DNA of 64,000 nt, taken from Myceligenerans crystallogenes. Lineage in GTDB: Bacteria > Actinomycetota > Actinomycetes > Actinomycetales > Cellulomonadaceae. The notes below the pieces were generated by a model. It was given only the letters and a program-made list of their open reading frames with translations. It ran no database searches and was not told where the DNA came from. Of the stretch, positions 41,612 to 50,468 are shown in pieces. A program made the position numbers and the translations under genes. The stretch lies in NCBI RefSeq assembly GCF_039529775.1, contig NZ_BAAANL010000004.1, positions 124,001-188,000 of the forward strand, in the 5' to 3' direction. How positions within the stretch are numbered: position 1 is the first letter of the stretch; every line of letters starts with the position of its first letter.

Positions 41612-42226
41612 GTGGACGAACCGGAGCTGGAGACCGCGAAGTTCTACACCCGCGCACGGCGCATCCCCATGCTCGTGGGGAAGATGCCGAGCGGCGGGCG
41701 GATCTGGGGCGGTCCCTACACGATCACGCAGATCGGCGCAGGATTCCTGGTGGGATTCGTGCTGTGGCAGACGGCCCCCTTGTGGGCCCGCCTCGGCGGG
41801 TTCATGGACGTGGTCGTGGCCGCGGGGATCGTGATCGGCACGGTGTGGATCACCGGCAAGATCCCCAGCACCGGGCGCAACCCGGCCACCTGGGTGATGG
41901 ACGCGCTCAACCTGACCTCGAGCCCGGGGCGCCTGTCCGGCGGCCGGCTCGCGGTCGCTCGCCCGCGCGCGGTCAGCCACCGCGTGATGGTGCTGCTGCC
42001 CGACGGCGACCCCGCGGCGCGGGCCGAGCGCACGCGCGGCTGGTCGGGCGCCGACCTGGTGCCGGTGGACGACGTCGACCGGCGTGAGGTCGCCACCGGC
42101 ACCGGCGAGGTACCCCTTCCCCCGCTCACCCCGACCGATCTGGTACGCCCCGACGACAGGGACACCGCGTCCCTCACGGGCGTCGGTGAACTTCTGGCAG
42201 GCAAGCTCCGCAGGAAGGACGGCTGA
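41612..42226 (+). CDS. TcpE/PrgI-like membrane protein
   Basis: 204 residues from GTG at 41612, preceded by AAGGAGG. Two TM helices at about residues 40-80 (ITQIGAGFLVGFVLWQTAP, FMDVVVAAGIVIGTVWITG) follow a basic ARRIPMLVGKMPSGGRIWGG segment. The remaining 110 residues are cytoplasmic. TcpE/PrgI-like proteins sit directly before VirB4 ATPases in Gram-positive conjugation clusters, as here. One-base TGATG overlap with the ATPase. Confidence 0.68.
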   Translation: MDEPELETAKFYTRARRIPMLVGKMPSGGRIWGGPYTITQIGAGFLVGFVLWQTAPLWARLGGFMDVVVAAGIVIGTVWITGKIPSTGRNPATWVMDALNLTSSPGRLSGGRLAVARPRAVSHRVMVLLPDGDPAARAERTRGWSGADLVPVDDVDRREVATGTGEVPLPPLTPTDLVRPDDRDTASLTGVGELLAGKLRRKDG

Positions 42227-44757
42227 TGCTCAGCCACATCTCCGCCCTGACCGACGGCCTCATGTGGACCCGCTCCGGGACCGTGTGGGCCGTCTGGCGG
42301 GTGTCGCCCATTCCCTACGCGTACCAGCCGGACGACAAGAAGCATGCGGCGCGGCGCCACCACACCGCGCTCTACCGCGCGTTGCGCGGCGAGTCCCTGC
42401 ACCTGGGCCTCGTCGCCGCGACCGACCCGGTCTCGGTGGTGGAGGCGATGGTCGACGGCGTCGACCTGGCCGCCCACGAGGCCTGGGCCGCGGAGTGCAA
42501 CGCCACCCTGGACTTCCTCGAGAACATCGAGATCGGGCGCCGCGTGTACTGGATCGCGGCTCCCCTGCCCAACCCGGGCGCGAAGGCGGTGCTCGAACCG
42601 TTGCAGGCGAGCTGGGCCGGGCTGAAGGACCAGCTGATGCTGCCGCGCGCGGTCCCGTCGCGGCACGCCATCGGCGAGCGCGCCGCCCAGGCCGAGGCGC
42701 TGCGCAAGGAGATGCCGGGCGCGTTCGACCCGAGGCCGGCGTCGGTGGCGGAGATGGCGTGGATGTTCGGGCACGCGATGCAGCGCGGCCTGGGCCTGGA
42801 CACCGACGTGCCCGTGCACGGGTCGCTGGACGCGGAACTGCACCTGACCGGGGCGTCCGTGCTCCCGGCGGTGCTCGTGGACCCGGCCGGGCAGACGGAC
42901 TCGGCCAAGCGGCTCACCCCGATGCAGATCCTGCAGCGCCCGTACGTCAAGGTGATCGACGCGGAGTCGCCCGAGCGGGCCTCGTACCAGTCGACGCTGG
43001 TGGTCAGCGACACGCCGTCGGGCGGGATCGTCTACCCCGGCTGCGAGTGGATCGGCCGCGTGGACGAGTCGAGCGTGCCGTGCGACTGGGCGATCCGCAT
43101 GACCGTGCGCTCCCGGGAAGAGGTCACCGGCCGCAACCGGCGCGCCGTGCGCACCCTGAACGACCAGTTCGACCAGCGCTCCGAGGAGGAGCGCGCCGGG
43201 TCGTCGCTGGACGGCACCGCCCGCGCCCTCGGTGAGTACCAGGCGGTGATGGACGCCGACGAGCTCGAGGTCGAGGTCGACGCCACCACGATGTTCACGG
43301 TCTCGGGGCCGACGGCGGAGCGCGTGCTCGACGACGCCCGCGACCTCACCAAGTACTTCGCGGCGATGCAGTTCAAGCTCCGCACCGACCCGACGGTCCA
43401 GCCGCAGCTGTTCGACGCCACCCTGCCCGGCATGCCGACGCCGCGCGCGGTGCGCGAGTACTCGCAGATCACCACGGCCCGCTACTTCGCCGCGGCCGTC
43501 CCGTTCGCGACGACGGACCTGGGCGACACCTCGGGATCGCTGTTCGCGCTGGAGATCAGCAACGGCGCCTCGCGCCCGAACCCGGTCTTCGTCAACCTGG
43601 GCGGCGCCTCCGACAAGCTCGACGTGGCCCTGGCGATGGGCTTCGTCGGCGAGCTCGGGTCCGGGAAGTCCGTGTCCATGAAGAGCGTGGCCATGGACAA
43701 CGTGGACCGGGGCGCGACCCTCATGGCCGTGGACCACACGGAGATGGGCGAGTGGTGCATCGCGGTCTCCGAGATCCCCGGGTCCCAGGTCGTGGAGATC
43801 TCGGAGAACGCCGAGCGCTCCCTCGACCCGTTGCGGATCCTGCCGCCGGCGCAGGCGCCACGGGTGACGCGGGCGTTCCTGTCCGTGCTGCTCAGCGTGC
43901 AGACCAAGTCCGAGCAGAACGTGCTGTTGTCCAAGGTGCTGCAGCAGAACTACATGACGCGGTACGGCATCACGTCCCTGGGATCCCTCGCCCGGCACCT
44001 CGAGGCCGAGTGCGAGCTTCCCGGTGCGGGAGTGCTCGCCGACGAGATGCGGATCTTCTCCGAGCTCGACTTCGGCAGCGCGATCTTCGACGACGCCGTC
44101 CCGCCCGTCGACCTCACGGCGCCCGCGATCGTGCTGCACACGCACAAGATGCAGCTCCCGTCGAAGGCCGACATGGAGCACGGGCACCTGTTCGCCGAGC
44201 TCAAGGCGGAGAAGGTGTTCGGGCGCGCGGCGTTCGCGCTGATCGCCGCGCTGGCGCGGTACCGGTGCTTCGCGGACCGCACCCGGCTCGACATCTTCGC
44301 CGCCGACGAGGCGTCGAAGACGATGTCCTCTCCGGAGGCCGCCGAGGAGATCGGCATGTTCATCCGCGACGGCCGCAAGCACAAGGCCGCGCTCCTGCTC
44401 GGCAGCCACGACGCCGAGGAGGACTTCGGCAACGAGGTCGTGCGCGGCCTCATCCCGTTCCGGGTCCTGCTGCGCCACCGCGACGAGAACCTCGCCCGCC
44501 GCGGCCTGCGCTGGCTGCACGGCCTGCCGCAGAACGCGCCGGTGGATCCCCTGCTCGTCAAGCTGGTCACCGAGGGCACCGCCCCGGTCGTCGACGCCAC
44601 CGTCGGCGTGCCCGAGGAGCGCCGCGGCGAATGCCTCGTGCGCGACTTCCAGGCTCGCTACGGCCGCGCCAAGGTCATGGCACCGCTCGTCGAGACGCGG
44701 GCCGTGACGGTCAAGACGACACCCACCAGCTCGACGGGAACGGTGGTCCACTCATGA
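42226..44757 (+). CDS. VirB4/TcpF-type T4SS ATPase
   Basis: 843 residues. The N-terminal domain resembles VirB4/TraC-N (DGLMWTRSGTVWAVWRVSPI). The AAA domain has P-loop GELGSGKSVSMKSV near residue 477, Walker B LDIFAADEASK near 690, and GSHDAEEDFGNEVVRGLI with VLLRHRDENLARRGL as sensor and finger regions. It energises assembly of the secretion channel at the membrane. It overlaps the next gene by ATGA. No separate coupling ATPase (VirD4/TcpA) is in the window. Confidence 0.85.
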   Translation: MLSHISALTDGLMWTRSGTVWAVWRVSPIPYAYQPDDKKHAARRHHTALYRALRGESLHLGLVAATDPVSVVEAMVDGVDLAAHEAWAAECNATLDFLENIEIGRRVYWIAAPLPNPGAKAVLEPLQASWAGLKDQLMLPRAVPSRHAIGERAAQAEALRKEMPGAFDPRPASVAEMAWMFGHAMQRGLGLDTDVPVHGSLDAELHLTGASVLPAVLVDPAGQTDSAKRLTPMQILQRPYVKVIDAESPERASYQSTLVVSDTPSGGIVYPGCEWIGRVDESSVPCDWAIRMTVRSREEVTGRNRRAVRTLNDQFDQRSEEERAGSSLDGTARALGEYQAVMDADELEVEVDATTMFTVSGPTAERVLDDARDLTKYFAAMQFKLRTDPTVQPQLFDATLPGMPTPRAVREYSQITTARYFAAAVPFATTDLGDTSGSLFALEISNGASRPNPVFVNLGGASDKLDVALAMGFVGELGSGKSVSMKSVAMDNVDRGATLMAVDHTEMGEWCIAVSEIPGSQVVEISENAERSLDPLRILPPAQAPRVTRAFLSVLLSVQTKSEQNVLLSKVLQQNYMTRYGITSLGSLARHLEAECELPGAGVLADEMRIFSELDFGSAIFDDAVPPVDLTAPAIVLHTHKMQLPSKADMEHGHLFAELKAEKVFGRAAFALIAALARYRCFADRTRLDIFAADEASKTMSSPEAAEEIGMFIRDGRKHKAALLLGSHDAEEDFGNEVVRGLIPFRVLLRHRDENLARRGLRWLHGLPQNAPVDPLLVKLVTEGTAPVVDATVGVPEERRGECLVRDFQARYGRAKVMAPLVETRAVTVKTTPTSSTGTVVHS

Positions 44758-46814
44758 ACACCTCGCTCATCGACCAGGTCGTCCACAGATCCGCCGAGCT
44801 CCTGTACGCCGCGGGCGGCGGCCTCGGCTCCGCCGTGCGAACCGCCGACGAGACCGGCGGCTCCCCGACGGGCACGGCGAGCCTGCAGCTGGAGGACACC
44901 AGCGGCGTCTCGACCGAGCGCTTCGTGCTGCAGTGGGACACCGGTTCGGCGTGGAACCCCATGAACGTGGACTCGGAGATCTTCTCCACGCTCGCCGGCA
45001 TGTTCTGGTCCTGGTACCGCGACATCGTCGCGGTGCAGATCTGGGTGCTCGACTGGGTGCTCGGCATGGACTGGCTGGACTACATCCTGTCGCCGCTGGC
45101 CGGACTCGGCCTCGTGGTGCAGTCGATGGTCGCCCAGATCGGCCTGCTCAACCTGACCCTCATCATCCTGGCGTTCGTGGTCGGGTTCTGGCTGCTCAAG
45201 GGCCGCTACGCGGGCGGCTTCATGGAGCTGCTGATCGGCTGCGTCATCGCGGCGCTGGCGACCGGCTTCCTCGCCGACCCCATGGGCGTGATCGGCGGCG
45301 ACCGCGGCGTCATCATGTCCTCGCGCGACGCCGGGATGGACATCGCCACCGGCTTCGCGACCGAGGGCGCCTCGTTCGAACGCGACGCCGTCGTGATCCG
45401 GGAGGGCCTGAAGGGCCAGCTCGTGGACACCCTCATCCGCACGCCGCACCAGATCATCAACTACGGCTCGATGATCGACGGCACCGGCTGCGAGGGCACC
45501 TACACCGACACGGTCGGCACCGACGACGCCGTCGAGCGGATCGGCGGTTGCGACGACCGGTACGCGGAGGCCGTGAAGCAGATCGACGCGCCCAAGGTGG
45601 TCTCCACCCTCAGCCTGCTGAGCACGGGCTTCGTGTTCCTGCTGCTGAGCGTGGTGATCGTGGGCGGCACGCTGTTCGCCGTCGTGCTGCTCGGCTGGTC
45701 CGCGATCAAGCTGCTGTGGCAGCTGCCGGTCGGCGTGGTCTCCAGCGGCACGCGCGCGCAGCTGTTCCGCACGTTCGCGAGCATCGGCCTCGGCTGCATC
45801 CTCGTGGCGATGGCGACGATGTTCCTCGTCGCGTGGATGAAGATGCTCCTCGGCTTCTACGACGCGACCGACGGCATGCCGTTCCTGGTGCGCCTGTACC
45901 TGTTCAACACGCTGGTCGTGGCGGGTGCGGTCTTCTACGTGCTGATGGGCACGAGCGTGCGCGCCGGCCTGCGCGGCCTCGCCGACAAGCTCGCCGCGGC
46001 GGGCGTGCCGTCGCAGGTGGGCGAGCCGCAGGCGATGCCGTGGGCCAACGGCGCCCGGTGGACCGAGCGGTACGACAAGGCGAAGGACTGGGCCGGCATC
46101 GGCCTGGGCCCGGCGCCCGCGGAGGCCCCGGCCGGCGGATCCGGCGGCGGATCCGGCGATTCCGGCGCGGCCGACGCCGCCGCGGCGGCGCCGAACCCGG
46201 CCGCGCTGGACCAGGCCAGCCGGGTGGCCGACGCCGGCGGCACGGGGGCGGGCGCGGGCATCGCCCTGGGCGCTGCTGGCGCGGCGGCGGGCGCCGCGGC
46301 AGGCGCCCTCGCCGGGAACGGGGACGACGACGCCGGGCGTGCCGCGACCGGTGGCCGGCCGGCGGGCGAGTGGACCGACGCCGCCAACACCCTGCGCGAG
46401 CAGGACCGGGACGAGGTCCCCGCGGTCGTGGGCGAGCAGGCCGCGGCCGGTTCGGACGCCAACCTGCACGACAAGCACACCGACCAGGTCCCGCCGCGCT
46501 CCGAGTCGGAGAAGCTCCGGGAACGCATGACCAACGCGGCACGCAGCGTCACCCGCACGGGCCTGCAGATGGGGGCCGCCGCGGCGACGGGCGGCACCTC
46601 GGCCGCGGCGGTCGGCGGCTCGCGCGCGCTCGGCTTCGTCCGCAAGGCCCGCAAGGTGACCGGCGCGGTGCGCGGCGGCGCCCGCGCGCTCGCCCAGCAG
46701 CGGCGTCGTGCCGAGCTGAAGCGGCGCCTCGACGAGGGCGCCCGCCAGGCGGGCGGCGCGCCGGGGATCGTCCACAACCCGAGCGCCGGTGATCTGAGGA
46801 GGCTGGGTCGCTGA
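44754..46814 (+). CDS. TrbL/VirB6-like polytopic membrane protein
   Basis: 686 residues. After an N-terminal extracytoplasmic part there are about six TM helices between residues 100 and 420 (LNLTLIILAFVVGFWLLKG, LLIGCVIAALATGFL, FVFLLLSVVIVGGTLFAVVLL, IGLGCILVAMATMFLVAWM, LYLFNTLVVAGAVFYVLMG). A long Ala/Gly-rich then charged cytoplasmic tail follows, typical of TrbL/VirB6/TcpH channel proteins. The tail contains GIALGAAGAAAGAAAGALAG, a low-complexity run. The start is set by the ATGA overlap. Confidence 0.75.
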   Translation: MNTSLIDQVVHRSAELLYAAGGGLGSAVRTADETGGSPTGTASLQLEDTSGVSTERFVLQWDTGSAWNPMNVDSEIFSTLAGMFWSWYRDIVAVQIWVLDWVLGMDWLDYILSPLAGLGLVVQSMVAQIGLLNLTLIILAFVVGFWLLKGRYAGGFMELLIGCVIAALATGFLADPMGVIGGDRGVIMSSRDAGMDIATGFATEGASFERDAVVIREGLKGQLVDTLIRTPHQIINYGSMIDGTGCEGTYTDTVGTDDAVERIGGCDDRYAEAVKQIDAPKVVSTLSLLSTGFVFLLLSVVIVGGTLFAVVLLGWSAIKLLWQLPVGVVSSGTRAQLFRTFASIGLGCILVAMATMFLVAWMKMLLGFYDATDGMPFLVRLYLFNTLVVAGAVFYVLMGTSVRAGLRGLADKLAAAGVPSQVGEPQAMPWANGARWTERYDKAKDWAGIGLGPAPAEAPAGGSGGGSGDSGAADAAAAAPNPAALDQASRVADAGGTGAGAGIALGAAGAAAGAAAGALAGNGDDDAGRAATGGRPAGEWTDAANTLREQDRDEVPAVVGEQAAAGSDANLHDKHTDQVPPRSESEKLRERMTNAARSVTRTGLQMGAAAATGGTSAAAVGGSRALGFVRKARKVTGAVRGGARALAQQRRRAELKRRLDEGARQAGGAPGIVHNPSAGDLRRLGR

Positions 46815-47434
46815 TGCGCAGGTGGGTGGTGGGCGTGCTGACCGCCGTCGTGCTCGTCGTCGCGGCGTGGATCGGCTGGCCGCGAGAGGACACGGCGACC
46901 GACGACGCCGCCGGGACGGTGCAGGACGGCGTGACACAGGGCGAGGACGGGGACGACGGCGGGGTGGCGGCTCCGGCCACGAGTACGCCCGCACCGCCGT
47001 CGGACGTCGTGGAGGACGGTGACGTCGACCCGGGCGAGCCCGCCCGGGAGGTGGTCGAGGAGCCCGAGTTCGACGCGGACGAGAAGCCGGCCCAGCAGGT
47101 CGAGGCGACCTGGGACGACGACGTGCGGCTGGCCGCCCGCGAGGCCGCTGTCGCCGCGGTGGCCGCGTTCGCCGCCGTCGACAAGTCGGCCGAGGCGTGG
47201 TGGGACGACCTCTCGCCGCTGCTCACGCCGCAGGCGCGGGCCGTGTACGAGGACGTCGACCCGCGCAACGTGCCCGTGCGTGACGTGACCGGCGCGGCGA
47301 AGATCACCGACGAGTCGTCGACGCTGCTCACCGAGGTCCAGGTGCCCACCGACGCCGGGGACTACACGGTGCTGCTGGTGCGCGCCGACGGCGGTTCGCC
47401 CTGGCTGGCGGAGCAGATCAGGCCGTCGTCGTGA
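46814..47434 (+). CDS. Membrane-anchored extracytoplasmic T4SS-associated protein
   Basis: 206 residues with an N-terminal signal/anchor (RRWVVGVLTAVVLVVAAWIGW), an acidic Pro/Asp-rich linker, and a C-terminal domain of NTF2-like size (AREAAVAAVAAFAAVDKSAEAWWDDLSPLLTP). The domain resembles the TcpC modules upstream. It probably sits outside the membrane in the same complex. TGATG overlap with the preceding gene and GTGA overlap with the next. Confidence 0.65.
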   Translation: MRRWVVGVLTAVVLVVAAWIGWPREDTATDDAAGTVQDGVTQGEDGDDGGVAAPATSTPAPPSDVVEDGDVDPGEPAREVVEEPEFDADEKPAQQVEATWDDDVRLAAREAAVAAVAAFAAVDKSAEAWWDDLSPLLTPQARAVYEDVDPRNVPVRDVTGAAKITDESSTLLTEVQVPTDAGDYTVLLVRADGGSPWLAEQIRPSS

Positions 47435-48729
47435 GCACGTCGCAGCTGGCAAGGCAGGGTGGCCGGCTCGCGGCGAAGGCGCTGGGAAACGCGGCGCGGC
47501 GGGCGGCGTCGGGCAAGGGCCCGAAGAAGGACGACCACACCCGGCGGGCCACGCTCGTCCTGGTGGTGCTGGCCGTGGCGACGCTGGCGCTGCCTGCGGC
47601 GCTCGTCGGCATGGTGGTGCTGATCGGCGGGATGATCGGCGGGCAGCAGACCCTGACCGCGAGCAACTGCGGGGCGGGCACGGGTGCGGTGCAGGCGGGC
47701 GGTGCGGGCGCGGAGGTCGCGGCGGGCGGCTTCACCGCGGAGCAGCTGCAGAACGCGACGGTGATCGTGCAGGTCGGGGCGGAGCGCGGGGTGCCGGCGA
47801 AGGCGCAGGCGATCGCGATCATGACGGCGCTCGGCGAATCGGGGATGCGGAACCTGAACTACGGCGACGACCGCTTCGGGGTGCGGAACCCGGACGGGAC
47901 GCTGACCAGCTCGATCGGGATGTTCCAGGAGCAGAAGTGGTTCGGGTCGGTCGCGACGCGGCTGGACCCGGTGGCGTCGTCGGGCCGCTTCTACGACCGG
48001 CTGCTCGCCGTGACGGGCTGGGAGGCGATGGAGCCGACCATCGCCGCGCACAAGGCCCAGCGGAACGCGGATCCCTACCACTACGCGCCCTTCTGGGAGC
48101 GGGCGCTGCGGGCGATGCAGCTGGTGAGCGGGGCCGAGAAGCAGGATCTCGAGGCCCTGTCCGCGGCGGCCCAGGGCGGCTCGGCCGCCGCGCCGTGCAT
48201 GACCGGGACGGCCGCGCAGGCGGCGGTGAGCGCGGGCGGCTGGGCGAACCCGGCGGTGGGGACGAAGGCATCCGGGTTCGGGCCGCGCAGCACCGGGATC
48301 GCGGGCGCCTCGCGCTACCACCTGGGGCAGGACATCGCGGCGTCGTGCGGCACGCCGGTGTACGCGGCCGCGGCCGGGCGCGTGGTGATCTCCGGCGGGA
48401 CCGGCTGGGGCACCGGGAACACCGTCCGGATCGAGCACGGCCTGGGGCTGGACTCGACCTACGGGCACCTGCTGACCGGGACCAACCTCGTACGGGTCGG
48501 CGACGTCGTCCGGGCAGGGCAGCAGATCGCGCAGATGGGCGGCGACTCGCGGATCGACCCGGCGGGCGCCGGGACGTCGTCGGGCTGCCACCTGCACTAC
48601 GAGGTGCGGATGAACGGGACCGCGATCGACCCGGAGCCGTTCATGGCGGGGCAGGGGGTGACGCTCGGGGTGGCGGCCACGGCGGGCCGGCCGGAACCCG
48701 CGAGCAGTTCGGTGGGCGCGGAGCGATGA
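47431..48729 (+). CDS. Cell-wall hydrolase: lysozyme-like domain plus M23 peptidase
   Basis: 432 residues: basic N-tail, one TM at about 45-70 (ATLVLVVLAVATLALPAALVGMVVLIGG), and a lysozyme/SLT-like domain at about 100-230 (VPAKAQAIAIMTALGESGMRNLNYG, SIGMFQEQKWFG). An M23 LytM-type endopeptidase covers about 275-400, with H297 and D301 in YHLGQDIAA and H388 and H390 in CHLHYEV. T4SSs of Gram-positive bacteria encode such two-domain hydrolases (TcpG, VirB1-like) to open peptidoglycan for the channel. Last gene of the operon. Confidence 0.85.
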   Translation: MSTSQLARQGGRLAAKALGNAARRAASGKGPKKDDHTRRATLVLVVLAVATLALPAALVGMVVLIGGMIGGQQTLTASNCGAGTGAVQAGGAGAEVAAGGFTAEQLQNATVIVQVGAERGVPAKAQAIAIMTALGESGMRNLNYGDDRFGVRNPDGTLTSSIGMFQEQKWFGSVATRLDPVASSGRFYDRLLAVTGWEAMEPTIAAHKAQRNADPYHYAPFWERALRAMQLVSGAEKQDLEALSAAAQGGSAAAPCMTGTAAQAAVSAGGWANPAVGTKASGFGPRSTGIAGASRYHLGQDIAASCGTPVYAAAAGRVVISGGTGWGTGNTVRIEHGLGLDSTYGHLLTGTNLVRVGDVVRAGQQIAQMGGDSRIDPAGAGTSSGCHLHYEVRMNGTAIDPEPFMAGQGVTLGVAATAGRPEPASSSVGAER

Positions 48730-48876
48730 GTTCTGCCGTCGGCAGACGTCTCAATAAACAGGTCGCGCCCGGGGCAAGGAATATTCGATCATGGGCGTGC
48801 GTCGTATGACGTAGGTCGTGTGCAAGGAAGCTCGCGGTCTCGACCCCCGTCTTGACTCCTTGGGAGGGACCCCGGC

Positions 48877-50403
48877 ATGCCCGCACGCACCGACACCATC
48901 GAAGATCATCCCTACGGACCGCCGGGCGGCGTCGCCGCCGTCGAGCACCCGGATCACGTCGACCCGGAGCCGTCGGAGGCCGAGGCCGCGACCAAGCTCG
49001 CGCCCGGTCACTTCCGGGTGATCGCCCTGCTGATGGCCTCGGCCTTCACCGTGATCCTCAACGAGACCACGATGACGATCGCCCTGCCGTCGATCATGAC
49101 GGACCTCCGGGTCAGCGAGACCGTCGGCCAGTGGCTCACCACGGCGTTCATGCTGACCATGGCCGTGGTCATCCCGGCCACCGGCTATCTGATCAACCGG
49201 CTTGGTACGCGGAACGCCTACATCCTGGCGATGGCGGTGTTCTCCGCCGGCACGCTGCTCGGGGCGATCGCGCCGAACTTCGGGGTGCTGGTCGGGGCGC
49301 GTGTGGTGCAGGCGATGGGTACGGGCATCATGATGCCGCTGCTCATGACCACGATCATGACGATCGTGCCGCCGCAGATCCGCGGCCGGGTCATGGGCAA
49401 CATCACCCTGGTCATCGCGCTGGCGCCCGCGAGCGGGCCGGCGATCTCCGGGTTCGTCACCGACCTGTTCGGGTGGCGCGCGGTGTTCGCCGTCGTCGTC
49501 CCCGTGGCCCTGCTCGCGCTGACCGCGGGCATCGTGTGGATCCGCGACGTCGCCGCGAAGGACGAGCACCCGATCGACCCGCTGTCGATGGTGCTCTCGC
49601 TGGTCGCGTTCGGCGGGATCGTCTGGGGGCTGTCCGGCCTGGGCGAGTCCGCCAAGGGGACGGCGATCGTGAGCCCGTACGTTCCGCTCGTCGTCGGCGT
49701 GCTCGTGCTCGGGCTGTTCGTCTGGCGGCAGCTCGCCCGGCAGCGCACCGACTCGGCCCTGCTCGACCTGCGGACCTTCCTGTCGAGCAACTTCCGGCTG
49801 GCGGTCGCCGTCATGGCGATCTCGATGATCGCGATGTTCGGCGCGATGATCCTGCTCCCGCTGGTCCTGCAGAACGCGATGGGCTACACGCCGACGGAGG
49901 CCGGCCTGGTCGGGGTTCCCGGTGGCGTGGCGATGGGCCTGCTCGGGCCGCTCGTCGGCCGGCTCTACGACCGGTACGGTCCGCGGCCCCTGATGATGCC
50001 GGGGCTCGCCGCGGTCACCCTGTCGGTCGCGCTCCTCGCGACGATCAACGTGGCCACCCCGCTGTGGCTGATCGTGGTCTCGCAGTTCGTGCTGATGGTC
50101 GGGCTGAGCTTCACGTTCACGCCGCTGTTCAGCGCGGCGATGGCGGAGCTCGCGCCGCACCTCTACTCGCACGGATCGGCCACGATCAACACGGTGCAGC
50201 AGGTGGCCGGCGCGGCGGGCACGGCGCTGTTCGTCGCGCTCATGACGATCCGCTCGACGGCGCTGTCCGACGACGGCGCCGGGGAGGCCGAGTCGCTGAC
50301 GGGCGGGGCGCGGCTCGCCTTCCTGGTGGGTGCCGTGGTGGTCGCGACGGCGATCTTCCTGGCGAGCCGCATCAAGCGGGTCGAGGGCTCGACGGCTCAC
50401 TGA
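48877..50403 (+). CDS. DHA2-family MFS multidrug exporter (EmrB/QacA type)
   Basis: 508 residues with 14 predicted TM helices. It has the DHA2 signature LNETTMTIALPSIMTDLRVSETVGQWLTTAFMLTMAVVIPATGYL and motif-A GYLINRLGTRNAY. GARVVQAMGTGIMMPLLMTT and the proline-glycine motif C region ALAPASGPAISG follow. It exports drugs or metabolites by proton antiport. A 54-residue hydrophilic N-tail precedes the first helix. The ATG at 48877 is preceded by GGGAGGGACCCCGGC. No divergent TetR-type regulator is present. Confidence 0.9.
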   Translation: MPARTDTIEDHPYGPPGGVAAVEHPDHVDPEPSEAEAATKLAPGHFRVIALLMASAFTVILNETTMTIALPSIMTDLRVSETVGQWLTTAFMLTMAVVIPATGYLINRLGTRNAYILAMAVFSAGTLLGAIAPNFGVLVGARVVQAMGTGIMMPLLMTTIMTIVPPQIRGRVMGNITLVIALAPASGPAISGFVTDLFGWRAVFAVVVPVALLALTAGIVWIRDVAAKDEHPIDPLSMVLSLVAFGGIVWGLSGLGESAKGTAIVSPYVPLVVGVLVLGLFVWRQLARQRTDSALLDLRTFLSSNFRLAVAVMAISMIAMFGAMILLPLVLQNAMGYTPTEAGLVGVPGGVAMGLLGPLVGRLYDRYGPRPLMMPGLAAVTLSVALLATINVATPLWLIVVSQFVLMVGLSFTFTPLFSAAMAELAPHLYSHGSATINTVQQVAGAAGTALFVALMTIRSTALSDDGAGEAESLTGGARLAFLVGAVVVATAIFLASRIKRVEGSTAH

Positions 50404-50407
50404 ACTC

Positions 50408-50442
50408 GTGCCCGCGAGGGTCCCCGGGACCCTCGCGGGCAC
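50408..50442. terminator. Perfect 35-bp palindromic terminator
   Basis: GTGCCCGCGAGGGTCCC and GGGACCCTCGCGGGCAC flank a single C. It begins five bases after the MFS stop and just precedes the promoter of the next gene. Confidence 0.75.
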
Positions 50443-50455
50443 GGATCGCGGTGCA

Positions 50456-50461
50456 TATACT
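50456..50461 (+). promoter_or_regulatory. -10 element TATACT for a leaderless message
   Basis: TATACT lies seven bases before the ATG at 50469, so transcription should begin at the start codon. No good -35 is seen in the preceding terminator palindrome, and no Shine-Dalgarno is present. Confidence 0.5.
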
Positions 50462-50468
50462 CCTGTGC

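Noticed and set aside
39747..48729. Calling the T4SS-like operon an integrative conjugative element
   Set aside because: No relaxase, coupling protein, integrase, excisionase, flanking tRNA or att repeats are visible, so mobility cannot be supported.
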